From positions 1-64,000 of the forward strand of contig JAFGBD010000046.1 in NCBI GenBank assembly GCA_016933335.1: a stretch of 64,000 nucleotides of DNA. The letters run 5' to 3'. Source of the stretch: Bacteroidales bacterium (lineage in GTDB: Bacteria; Bacteroidota; Bacteroidia; Bacteroidales; UBA10428). Within the stretch, counting starts at the first letter, position 1. Each line of letters opens with the position of its first letter. The notes beneath the pieces were generated by a model. The model did not search any database, was not told the origin of the DNA, and saw only the letters and a program-made list of their open reading frames with translations. Shown in pieces: positions 43,204 through 51,478 of this stretch. The translations under genes and the position numbers were made by a program.

Positions 43204-43902
43204 ATGACCAAAAGAAAACTTGAACGTTTTGCCGAAATGACTTCATTCAAAAACGTTCTTCAACCCGGATTCTTTGAAGTATATGGAAAAAATCATCCTG
43301 TCAGGGGCAGATGGAGAGATATTTTGTTTAAGAATGACTCTCCGGTTATAATTGAACTCGGATGTGGCAAAGGTGAATATACGGTTAGCCTGGCAAAAAA
43401 ATGTCCTGAAAGAAATTTCATAGGTATTGACATAAAAGGTGCAAGAATATGGAGAGGTGCAAAAACAGCAATGGATGAGGACCTGAGAAACGTGATGTTT
43501 CTCAGGACAAGGATAGAATTCATCAATTCTTTTTTTGATAAGGATGAAGTGGATGAGATATGGCTCACCTTTCCGGATCCGCAACCTAATAAAAAACGTA
43601 AACGTCTGACTTCAAGCAGGTTTCTTAATCAATACAAGTTATTTCTGAAACCTGAAGGATTTGTAAATCTGAAAACGGACAGTCGCCTGTTGTATGAGTA
43701 TACAACCAGTTTGGCCAATTACAATGAACTGCCTGTTGATTTGGCAACAGATGATCTGTATCATTCAGATTTGATCAGTGATGTATTACAAATAAAGACT
43801 TTCTATGAAAAAGGATTTCTGGAGAAAGGTTTGAATATTTTTTATATGAGATTCAGGTTGTCTGGTTGTGCATTGATTAAAGAACCGGCGAAAGATGAAT
43901 GA
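43204..43902 (+). CDS. trmB: tRNA (guanine-N7-)-methyltransferase
   Basis: 232 residues. The class I SAM fold has motif I PVIIELGCGKGEYTVSLAKK, then RNFIGIDIKGARIWRGAKTA and the TrmB signature IWLTFPDPQPNKKRKRLTSS. It methylates G46 of the tRNA variable loop. It starts 17 bases after gldH and overlaps the next gene by 8 bases, so it belongs to the same transcript. Confidence 0.94.
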   Translation: MTKRKLERFAEMTSFKNVLQPGFFEVYGKNHPVRGRWRDILFKNDSPVIIELGCGKGEYTVSLAKKCPERNFIGIDIKGARIWRGAKTAMDEDLRNVMFLRTRIEFINSFFDKDEVDEIWLTFPDPQPNKKRKRLTSSRFLNQYKLFLKPEGFVNLKTDSRLLYEYTTSLANYNELPVDLATDDLYHSDLISDVLQIKTFYEKGFLEKGLNIFYMRFRLSGCALIKEPAKDE

Positions 43903-44227
43903 CGATCGTTTTTTTAATCTTGTCTATGAAATAGTTAAAAAGATCCCCCCGGGAAAGGTGACCTCTTATGGTGCTATTGCCAGATCTGCTGGATCACCGC
44001 AAAGTGCGCGAATGGTTGGCTGGGCAATGAACTGTTCCCACAGATGCAAGGATTTCATTCCGGCTCACCGGGTTGTTAACCGAAACGGTATGTTAACCGG
44101 AAAACATCATTTCAGACATGAGAATCTGATGCAGGAACTACTTGAAAGTGAAGGTGTCAGGGTTGAAGAAGATCAGATAGTCGATTTTGAAAAGCACTTT
44201 TGGGATCCTAATAAAGAATTAATCTAA
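43895..44227 (+). CDS. Alkyltransferase-like (ATL) protein
   Basis: 110 residues, MGMT-type DNA-binding domain only. KIPPGKVTSYGAIARSAGSP and the active-site loop IPAHRVVNRNGMLTGKHHF are clear. Where alkyltransferases have PCHR, this protein has P56-A-H-R59, so the acceptor Cys is replaced by Ala57 and it cannot remove the alkyl group itself. ATL proteins bind O6-alkylguanine and hand the lesion to nucleotide excision repair. It overlaps trmB by 8 bases. Confidence 0.87.
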   Translation: MNDDRFFNLVYEIVKKIPPGKVTSYGAIARSAGSPQSARMVGWAMNCSHRCKDFIPAHRVVNRNGMLTGKHHFRHENLMQELLESEGVRVEEDQIVDFEKHFWDPNKELI

Positions 44228-44338
44228 ATAAAGATAAAAAATGGCTATTTTTACATATATTTGAATTTTTCTTTGCTGATTTGACAGATGGCTTATAATG
44301 AGGCATATAAAAAAAGTTAATAAAATATTGTTTAAAAT

Positions 44339-44587
44339 ATGACTGCTGCTGAAAAAAAAGAAATCACCAGGAAGGTAAATGCTGCAATTGGAATCATTCG
44401 CCCTTATCTGGTTGCAGACGGAGGAGATGTAACTCTGGTGGAAATTACGGATGATCTGGTTGTTAAAGTCAGGTTACTGGGAGCATGCAATGGCTGTCCT
44501 TTCAGTCTTATGACTCTGAAAGCAGGTATTGAACAGGCTATCAGAAAAGAGCTGCCTGAATTAAAAGAACTGGTTGCAGTCAATTGA
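44339..44587 (+). CDS. NifU-like Fe-S scaffold protein
   Basis: 82 residues, C-terminal NifU domain alone: IGIIRPYLVADGGDVTLVEI and the cluster-binding LLGACNGCPFSLMTLKAGIE with CNGC. It is expected to carry or transfer an Fe-S cluster. It precedes the DUF3267 gene by four bases. Confidence 0.92.
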   Translation: MTAAEKKEITRKVNAAIGIIRPYLVADGGDVTLVEITDDLVVKVRLLGACNGCPFSLMTLKAGIEQAIRKELPELKELVAVN

Positions 44588-44591
44588 TTTC

Positions 44592-45191
44592 ATGACGATC
44601 AATCAAACCTTAAAAAAAGAATATACAGTCAGTATCCGTCGAATATATTCTTTATCAATGTATATTCTTCTGGGGATCATTGTCTTTTTCCTGCTTCCAT
44701 ATGTGTTAATCTGGGGTGATCCATTTATATCCTTTTTCAGGCATTATATATCGGAAAGGAAATATCAGTGGGATACGTTTTTTTTTTACCTGCTGTTTTT
44801 GAAAGATATATTTCGCATAATGCTGTTTATTATCATTGGCGCAGTATTGCATGAATTATTACATGGTATTTTCTGGATCTTTTTTACAAAAAAAGGAATC
44901 AAATCATTGAAATTTGGTATTTCAGAATCAGATTTTTCGCCATATATTCACTGCACAGAGCCAATTCCTGTCTGGGTATATCGTACAGGCATATTTCTCC
45001 CGGGTTTGGTTCTTGGTATCATTCCCGCTTTAGTGGCGATTTTTACAGGTAATTTCTGGTTACTGATGTTCGGATCTTTTTTTAGCTGGGCTGCAAGTGG
45101 TGATTTCATTGTCCTCTATCTGATAAGAGATCTGCAAAAAAACGAGCTGGTCCGGGATCATCCCGAAAAAGTCGGTTGTTATACCGGATGA
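44592..45191 (+). CDS. DUF3267 membrane protein with an HExxH motif
   Basis: 199 residues from the ATG at 44592, which avoids overlap with the NifU gene. There are four or five transmembrane helices. VLHELLHGIFWIFFTKKGIK contains HELLH followed by Gly, a zincin-like motif typical of DUF3267, and PVWVYRTGIFLPGLVLGIIP follows. A membrane-embedded protease is possible, but no activity is established for this family. It is followed by sprE after 98 bases. Confidence 0.75.
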   Translation: MTINQTLKKEYTVSIRRIYSLSMYILLGIIVFFLLPYVLIWGDPFISFFRHYISERKYQWDTFFFYLLFLKDIFRIMLFIIIGAVLHELLHGIFWIFFTKKGIKSLKFGISESDFSPYIHCTEPIPVWVYRTGIFLPGLVLGIIPALVAIFTGNFWLLMFGSFFSWAASGDFIVLYLIRDLQKNELVRDHPEKVGCYTG

Positions 45192-45289
45192 AAAGTCTGT
45201 TATAAAATTGCCTGTTGCTTTCTTAATAAAAACTTGCTATAGATAAAATATGTGATAAAATTTGCAGTTATAACAAATAAACGAATCTA

Positions 45290-47950
45290 TTGAAGACAGA
45301 TTTAAAAATAAAGATATACCTGTTTCTGGTTGTTCCGTTGCTGGTTTCATGCTCGACACAGAAAAACACGTTTATTACACGAACATATCATAATATTACA
45401 TCCAAATACAATGTCTTTTTCAATGGTACCGAGAGCTTTAAAAAGGGACAAAGAACCATTCTTGACAATCATAAGAATGATTATTCCGAGTTACTGCCTG
45501 TTTTTCTTTATGAAGATGAGCAACTGACCGGTACCATTGGTCCGGATATGGACCGTACTATAAAGAAGACCGAAAAACTGATCAGCCTTCATTCAATTAC
45601 TGTCAAACCTGAGATAAAGAGTAACAAACCACTTACAGACAAAAAACGCGAATTCTTAAGTAAAAAGGAATACAACAGTTATGTTGATAACTCTTATTTA
45701 CTGATGGGTAAAGCTCAGTTTTACAAGCATGAATTCGAAAAGGCCAAAGAGACTTTTCTTTATATTATTAATGAGTACCAGTCACAAAAAACCATTTATG
45801 AAACGAAGATATGGCTTGCAAGGACTTATAATGAACAAAAAAACTTCGAAAGTGCCTATGAAATACTGAATCTTCTTGAAAATACCGATGATTTTCCGAA
45901 AGTCTTAATGAATTTGCTTTATACCACGATTGCTGATTATTACATTAAAAACGCAGAACCTGAAGAAGCCATTCCTTATATTGAGAAATCTTTAAAACAA
46001 GAGAAAAAGAAAAAGCTACGGATTCGTTATACTTTTATTCTGGCTCAGCTCTTTGAAAGGACGGGAAAGTTAAAGAAGGCATCAGATCATTATAACAAGG
46101 TTATTAAAATGAATCCCCCTTACGAAATGACCTTTAATGCCAGGATTTCAAGAGCTCTTGCATATGAAAAAGGCTTTGGTTCTGCGAAAGAAATAGAAGG
46201 GCAGTTGCTTAAGATGTTAAAAGATGATAAAAATATTGATTATCGGGACCAGATATTTTTTGCACTTGGCAATCTGGCAATGAAAGAAGATAATATCAAT
46301 AAAGCAATTGAGAATTACAGGAAATCCATTCGCGAGAGTACCAGCAATACCGAACAAAAAACAAAATCCTATCTCACACTGGCAGATATCTATTACGAAC
46401 TGCCTGACTATATACTGGCACAGGCATACTATGACAGCACAGTAACACTGCTGGATATGTCATTTCCTGAATATGATCTTATTTATGCAAAATCACAAAA
46501 CCTGACCGATCTGGTAGAGCAGATAAACATCGTGAACCTTGAAGACAGTGTCCAGCGTTTGGCTGAAATGGACAGGGATGAATTATTGCATTTCGTTGAT
46601 GACCTTATTGCAGAGGTCAGAAGACAGGAGGAACAGGCAAGTGTAATTGAACAGGAAAGAATGATGAATGAACAGTTTGGGCGGCAATTATCTTCACAAA
46701 ATCCGATGAGATCCACCAATCCTGCACTGGGTGGTAAATGGTATTTCTATAATGAAACTGCCAAGTCACTCGGATTTAAAGAATTTAAACTGAGATGGGG
46801 TAACAGGAAACTGGAAGATAACTGGAGAAGAAAAAACAGAATATCCGGCACCATAAGCCTTATATCCTCCCCTGAACAAAACGAACCTGCACCGGACGAA
46901 GGGATCAGACCAACAGAAAAACTTAGCAACAAATCCAGAGACTATTATCTGAAAGATGTACCTCTGAATGATTCAATGATGCAGGAGTCGCATAACAGGA
47001 TTGAACAGGCCCTTTTCCTGATGGGGCAAATTTATATGAATGATCTTAAGGATCCGGAAAGAGCTGCTGAATCGTTTAAAGAGATGATTAAAAGATATCC
47101 GGGATCTGTTAAAGTTTTGCAGGCATATTACAATCTTTACACCATTTATAAGCAACAGGGCAATGCTGCTTTGACAGAAATGTACAAAAGAAAAATTATT
47201 GCAGAGTATCCAAAGAGTTCATATGCCCAGATACTCACCAATCCTAATTATATCAAAGAGTTAGAAGATGAGGAGCATAAGGTTGAAGATTATTATGCTG
47301 AAACTTATCATCAGTATCTTCAGAATAATTTTGCCGAAGTGATTTCCAGATGTGATTATGCACTTAATAACTATCCTGATGATCAGTTAATTCCAAAGTT
47401 TTCATTTCTCAGGACTCTTTGCATTGGCAAGACCCGGGATATTCATACTTTTAGTGACGGACTTTATGAGATTGTATCAGCATATCCGGGTACAGAAGTT
47501 GCCGAAAATGCAAAGAACATTTTATATTATATTGAAAGGGAGCGCCCTCAGGTTAAGGAAGAAGAGGAGATGAGAATTGCTTTGAAACTATATGAAGAAT
47601 CGGATGACACCACTCACTTTTTTGTATATGTCCTGCCCAAAGGATTGAACATAAATCAGTTGATATTCAATATCATTAATTTCAATCTTGATTATTTCGA
47701 CGATTTGAATCTGAGGGTTGAAAGCATGGAGCTGAACAGCAGTCACACGCTGGTACTGGTTAAATCATTTGAAGACAGGAAACAGGTAATGCCATATTAC
47801 GATAAGGTTACAAAAGAGGATGCGGTTTTTAAGGATGTCAATCCTGAAAATATTAACGGTTTTGTGATTTCAGGTTCTAATATGCAAATTTTGCAGACAG
47901 ACAAATCCGTTGACAGGTACCTGAAGTTTTTTGGTGAAAACTATCATTAA
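45290..47950 (+). CDS. SprE/PorW-type TPR lipoprotein of the type IX secretion system
   Basis: 886 residues starting at a TTG. A lipoprotein signal peptide with lipobox VSCST (Cys 21) is followed by the family's mature start TQKNTFITRTYHNITSKYNV and FFNGTESFKKGQ. TPR-type helical repeats are visible around residues 125-400 (YNSYVDNSYLLMGKAQFYKH, EEAIPYIEKSLKQE) and 560-760, separated by a charged coil. SprE in Flavobacterium and PorW in Porphyromonas are required for T9SS function and gliding. Next gene is porX, 46 bases away, and the pair is plausibly co-regulated. The name is family-based. Confidence 0.85.
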   Translation: MKTDLKIKIYLFLVVPLLVSCSTQKNTFITRTYHNITSKYNVFFNGTESFKKGQRTILDNHKNDYSELLPVFLYEDEQLTGTIGPDMDRTIKKTEKLISLHSITVKPEIKSNKPLTDKKREFLSKKEYNSYVDNSYLLMGKAQFYKHEFEKAKETFLYIINEYQSQKTIYETKIWLARTYNEQKNFESAYEILNLLENTDDFPKVLMNLLYTTIADYYIKNAEPEEAIPYIEKSLKQEKKKKLRIRYTFILAQLFERTGKLKKASDHYNKVIKMNPPYEMTFNARISRALAYEKGFGSAKEIEGQLLKMLKDDKNIDYRDQIFFALGNLAMKEDNINKAIENYRKSIRESTSNTEQKTKSYLTLADIYYELPDYILAQAYYDSTVTLLDMSFPEYDLIYAKSQNLTDLVEQINIVNLEDSVQRLAEMDRDELLHFVDDLIAEVRRQEEQASVIEQERMMNEQFGRQLSSQNPMRSTNPALGGKWYFYNETAKSLGFKEFKLRWGNRKLEDNWRRKNRISGTISLISSPEQNEPAPDEGIRPTEKLSNKSRDYYLKDVPLNDSMMQESHNRIEQALFLMGQIYMNDLKDPERAAESFKEMIKRYPGSVKVLQAYYNLYTIYKQQGNAALTEMYKRKIIAEYPKSSYAQILTNPNYIKELEDEEHKVEDYYAETYHQYLQNNFAEVISRCDYALNNYPDDQLIPKFSFLRTLCIGKTRDIHTFSDGLYEIVSAYPGTEVAENAKNILYYIERERPQVKEEEEMRIALKLYEESDDTTHFFVYVLPKGLNINQLIFNIINFNLDYFDDLNLRVESMELNSSHTLVLVKSFEDRKQVMPYYDKVTKEDAVFKDVNPENINGFVISGSNMQILQTDKSVDRYLKFFGENYH

Positions 47951-47996
47951 CCTCTTAAGGATTTTTTCAGGAACTGTTATTTTATAATAGGAAATA

Positions 47997-49553
47997 ATGA
48001 GAAAAATAAAAATACTCTGGACTGATGATGAGATGGACCTGTTGAGGCCTTATATCATGTTTCTCGAAGAGAAAGGATATGAAGTAATGACTGCCAGCAA
48101 TGGGGAAGATGCCATTCATCTGGTTCAGAAAAACCATTTTGATTTAATATTCCTGGATGAGAATATGCCCGGTCTGAGCGGTTTGGAAACGCTTAATAAG
48201 ATCAAAGCCGATTTATCTGCTGTACCTGTTATTATGATCACAAAGAGTGAGGAAGAAAACATTATGGATGCAGCAATCGGATCAAAAATTGCTGACTACC
48301 TGATTAAGCCGGTTAATCCAAATCAGATTCTTCTGGCAATAAAAAAAAATATCGATACTAAAAAGCTCGTAACCAAAGAAACAACTTCAGCTTATCAGAC
48401 TGAGTTCAGAAACATCGGGCTGCTGATTAATTCAGCCAGAACCTATGCGGATTGGGAAGAGATTTACAGGAAGATCGTATATTGGGAACTTGAGCTTGAG
48501 AAGCTTAATGAGACCGGAATGTCTGATATTCTGATGATGCAGAAAGCGGAAGCTGATCAGGGATTTGCAAAATTCATCAAATCAAGTTATTTATCATGGT
48601 TCGATACGAATTCAGGCAACAGACCCCTGATTTCTCCCAATATCTTCAAAGAAAAAGTATTTCCGCTTGTTGATAACAAAAAGAAAGTATTTGTTATTCT
48701 GGTGGATAATCTCAGATACGATCAATGGAAAACCATTCATCCGATCATGAGTGATTACTTCATCATTGAAGAAGATGAAATGTTCTGCAGCATTCTGCCA
48801 ACAGCCACTCAGTACGCAAGAAATGCCATGTTTGCAGGATTAATGCCTGAGGAAATACAAAAACTGAATCCTTCTTTGTGGCTGAATGATGATGAAGAAG
48901 GTGCCAAAAATATGAATGAGGAAGAACTGCTTGTCAAGCAGATGACAAGGCTCGGTAAAAAATTCAGATTTCACTATGAAAAAGTATTGAATTCAAGGGC
49001 CGGGAAAAAACTGGTGGAAAATTTCTCCGATCTGATCCAATATGACCTTGTAGTAATAGTATATAATTTTATTGATTTGCTGTCTCATACAAATACTGAG
49101 ATGGAAATGATCAGGGAACTCGCAGGAAGTGATTCTGCTTACAGATCGCTTACTCATTCATGGTTTCAGCATTCACATATCCATGATCTGATTAAATTAC
49201 TGTCTGAAAAGGATATTAAGATAATCTTCACAACAGATCATGGCAGTCTGAGGGTTAATAATCCGGTCAAAGTAATCGGAGATAAAAAGACTTCAGTTAA
49301 TTTACGATATAAAATGGGTAAAAATCTGAATTATAATCGTAAGGATGTCTTTGAAATAACAGATCCTTACAAAGCCCATTTGCCAAAATCAAATGTTACC
49401 TCAAAGTTTATCTTCGCTTCACAAAATGATTTCTTTGTCTATCCGAATAATTACAATTACTATGTAAATTATTATAAAAACACTTTTCAGCATGGAGGAA
49501 TATCGATGGAAGAAATGCTGGTTCCGCTGATTACAATGAGCAGTAAAGGTTAA
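47997..49553 (+). CDS. porX: PorX: response regulator fused to a PglZ-type phosphatase domain
   Basis: 518 residues. Residues 1-120 form a receiver domain: KIKILWTDDEMDLLRPYIMF, phospho-acceptor Asp54 in LIFLDENMPGLS, and VIMITKS then DYLIKPVNPNQ. Residues ~200-518 are a PglZ/alkaline-phosphatase-like domain (RPLISPNIFKEKVFPLVDNK, VFVILVDNLRYDQWKTIHPI, IIFTTDHGSLRVNNPVKV) with metal ligands at DN and TDHG. PorX is a regulator of T9SS genes that works with histidine kinase PorY in Porphyromonas. No porY is present in the window. Confidence 0.9.
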   Translation: MRKIKILWTDDEMDLLRPYIMFLEEKGYEVMTASNGEDAIHLVQKNHFDLIFLDENMPGLSGLETLNKIKADLSAVPVIMITKSEEENIMDAAIGSKIADYLIKPVNPNQILLAIKKNIDTKKLVTKETTSAYQTEFRNIGLLINSARTYADWEEIYRKIVYWELELEKLNETGMSDILMMQKAEADQGFAKFIKSSYLSWFDTNSGNRPLISPNIFKEKVFPLVDNKKKVFVILVDNLRYDQWKTIHPIMSDYFIIEEDEMFCSILPTATQYARNAMFAGLMPEEIQKLNPSLWLNDDEEGAKNMNEEELLVKQMTRLGKKFRFHYEKVLNSRAGKKLVENFSDLIQYDLVVIVYNFIDLLSHTNTEMEMIRELAGSDSAYRSLTHSWFQHSHIHDLIKLLSEKDIKIIFTTDHGSLRVNNPVKVIGDKKTSVNLRYKMGKNLNYNRKDVFEITDPYKAHLPKSNVTSKFIFASQNDFFVYPNNYNYYVNYYKNTFQHGGISMEEMLVPLITMSSKG

Positions 49554-49565
49554 TCCCCGCATGAT

Positions 49566-49988
49566 ATGAGATCTCTGACAATCCCTTCGTTAAATGAGCT
49601 CAGTGCTGTTGCCGGACAGTTTTTACAATTAACCAGGGGCACCAGAAAATTTGCCATCCATGGTAAAATGGGTGCCGGTAAAACAACCTTCATTAAAGCT
49701 GTCTGCGATGAGCTGGGTGCAAAGGAAGTGGTTAACAGTCCCTCCTTTTCAATTATTAATGAGTATCAGAGCGGTTCAGGTATGTCAATATATCACATTG
49801 ACCTATACAGGATAAGGGACAAGGAGGAGTTGTTTGATCTGGGATACGAAGACTATTTTTACAGCAACGCATATGTTTTCATCGAATGGCCTGAAAATGC
49901 CGGAGAACTTCTTCCGCAGGATATTATCAGGGTGAATATTGAAGAGGTTGAAAACGGAGGCAGAATCATTTCTATTATTGATAACTAA
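49566..49988 (+). CDS. tsaE: tRNA threonylcarbamoyladenosine biosynthesis ATPase
   Basis: 140 residues. P-loop KFAIHGKMGAGKTTFIKAVC, then VNSPSFSIINEYQSGSGMSI and the catalytic IYHIDLYRIRDKEELFDLGY and FIEWPENAGELLPQD. It is the ATPase of the TsaBDE complex for t6A37 of tRNA. It is encoded 12 bases behind porX, a linkage that recurs in Bacteroidota. Confidence 0.93.
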   Translation: MRSLTIPSLNELSAVAGQFLQLTRGTRKFAIHGKMGAGKTTFIKAVCDELGAKEVVNSPSFSIINEYQSGSGMSIYHIDLYRIRDKEELFDLGYEDYFYSNAYVFIEWPENAGELLPQDIIRVNIEEVENGGRIISIIDN

Positions 49989-50133
49989 TTAAAAATCAAA
50001 ATATTGATAATCTTTCAGATAACCTGCCTGGTCTGATGAATTATTTTCTCCATTCTTTATGAATTTACTTGACTAAATATCTCAATTGTATTATCTTAGT
50101 TGGACTTTGAAAAAGTAATCATTCTGCTATAAA

Positions 50134-51357
50134 ATGGTTGAACAGAAGCCGGAATCTCATAACATACATTTAATGTACGGAGGTATGCTGCCGCAGGAAG
50201 AAATGCTTGAAATTGGAAAACGGCAGAAGAAACTGATCATTGGTATGCCAAGGGAAAAACAGCATCTTGAGCAGCGAATTTCCTTAACCCCTGAAGCCAT
50301 TGAAGTACTTGTCAATAACGGGCACGAAGTATTGATCGAATCAAAAGCAGGCGAGGGGGCACACTATTCTGATAAAAATTACAGCGAATGCGGAGGTTTT
50401 ATCGTTGAAAACAAAGGCCAGGTCCTTGGCGCAGATATTATCCTGAAGGTGGGACCCCTGGATCTGGAAGAAATTGACCTGCTAAAAGGTAATCAGGTGA
50501 TTTTTTCAGGATTGCACATTCATTCACAGAAGGAGGATTATATCCGTAAGCTGATGGAAAAGAAGATGACAGCCATAGCATATGAGTATATCAAGGATGA
50601 ATATAATTATTTTCCGGTTCTGCAATCAATGAATGCAATAGCAGGTAATACGGCCATTATCATTGCCGGTGAATATCTCAGTAACAAGAATGGGGGGAAA
50701 GGAGTCATGCTGGGCGGAATTTCAGGTATTACCCCTACCGAAGTAGTTATTTTGGGTGCAGGGATTGCCGCTGAGTCTGCAGCAAGGGCAGCACTGGGTC
50801 TTGGTGCTTTCGTAAAGGTTTTTGATCCGTCACCCCAGAAGCTCGAGCAACTGCAGAAAAATCTCGGGACACGTTTACATACCTCTATCTTTCATCCTCA
50901 GGTATTGCGACGAACATTAAAATCTGCTGATGTTCTTATCGGAGCTTTTGATTTGTATGATAAAGGCCCCAGGTATTTCGTAACCAAGGAGATGGTTAAA
51001 GAGATGAAAAAAGGCTCGGTCATCATCGATATCAGTATTGATCAGGGTGGGTGTATTGAAACGTCCGAATGCAGGACCCATCTTGATCCTGTGTTCACAA
51101 AACATGATGTCATACATTACTGTGTGGCAAACCTTCCTTCAAGGGTAGCCAGAACTGCCTCAATCGCGCTTAGTAACATCATTTCGCCCATCATGATAAA
51201 TATTGGCAATTCCGGGGGTATTAAGCCGTTTTTAAAATCGAATCTTGGAGTCAGGCATGGGGTGTATCTGTATAATGGAATTCTGACAAATGAATTGCTG
51301 GGTAGTAACTTTAATATACCTTCAAAAGACATCGATTTATTAATGGCAGCATTCTGA
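50134..51357 (+). CDS. ald: Alanine dehydrogenase
   Basis: 407 residues. The N-terminal catalytic half has IIGMPREKQHLEQRISLTPE and NGHEVLIESKAGEGAHYSDK. The Rossmann region is EVVILGAGIAAESAARAALG followed by VKVFDPSPQKL. KKGSVIIDISIDQGGCIETS and NLPSRVARTASIALSN are further family motifs. NAD-dependent conversion between alanine and pyruvate. There are 145 bases after tsaE, so it may have its own promoter. Confidence 0.9.
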   Translation: MVEQKPESHNIHLMYGGMLPQEEMLEIGKRQKKLIIGMPREKQHLEQRISLTPEAIEVLVNNGHEVLIESKAGEGAHYSDKNYSECGGFIVENKGQVLGADIILKVGPLDLEEIDLLKGNQVIFSGLHIHSQKEDYIRKLMEKKMTAIAYEYIKDEYNYFPVLQSMNAIAGNTAIIIAGEYLSNKNGGKGVMLGGISGITPTEVVILGAGIAAESAARAALGLGAFVKVFDPSPQKLEQLQKNLGTRLHTSIFHPQVLRRTLKSADVLIGAFDLYDKGPRYFVTKEMVKEMKKGSVIIDISIDQGGCIETSECRTHLDPVFTKHDVIHYCVANLPSRVARTASIALSNIISPIMINIGNSGGIKPFLKSNLGVRHGVYLYNGILTNELLGSNFNIPSKDIDLLMAAF

Positions 51358-51478
51358 CTGATACCCGATACCTGGATCAGATCCTTATGATTTTCGTTAT
51401 TCAGGTGCCGGTAACATTCAAATTTTTGTATAAATCAGATAATATTCGGTTTTATCAGAAGAAGTAAAATATACAGCG

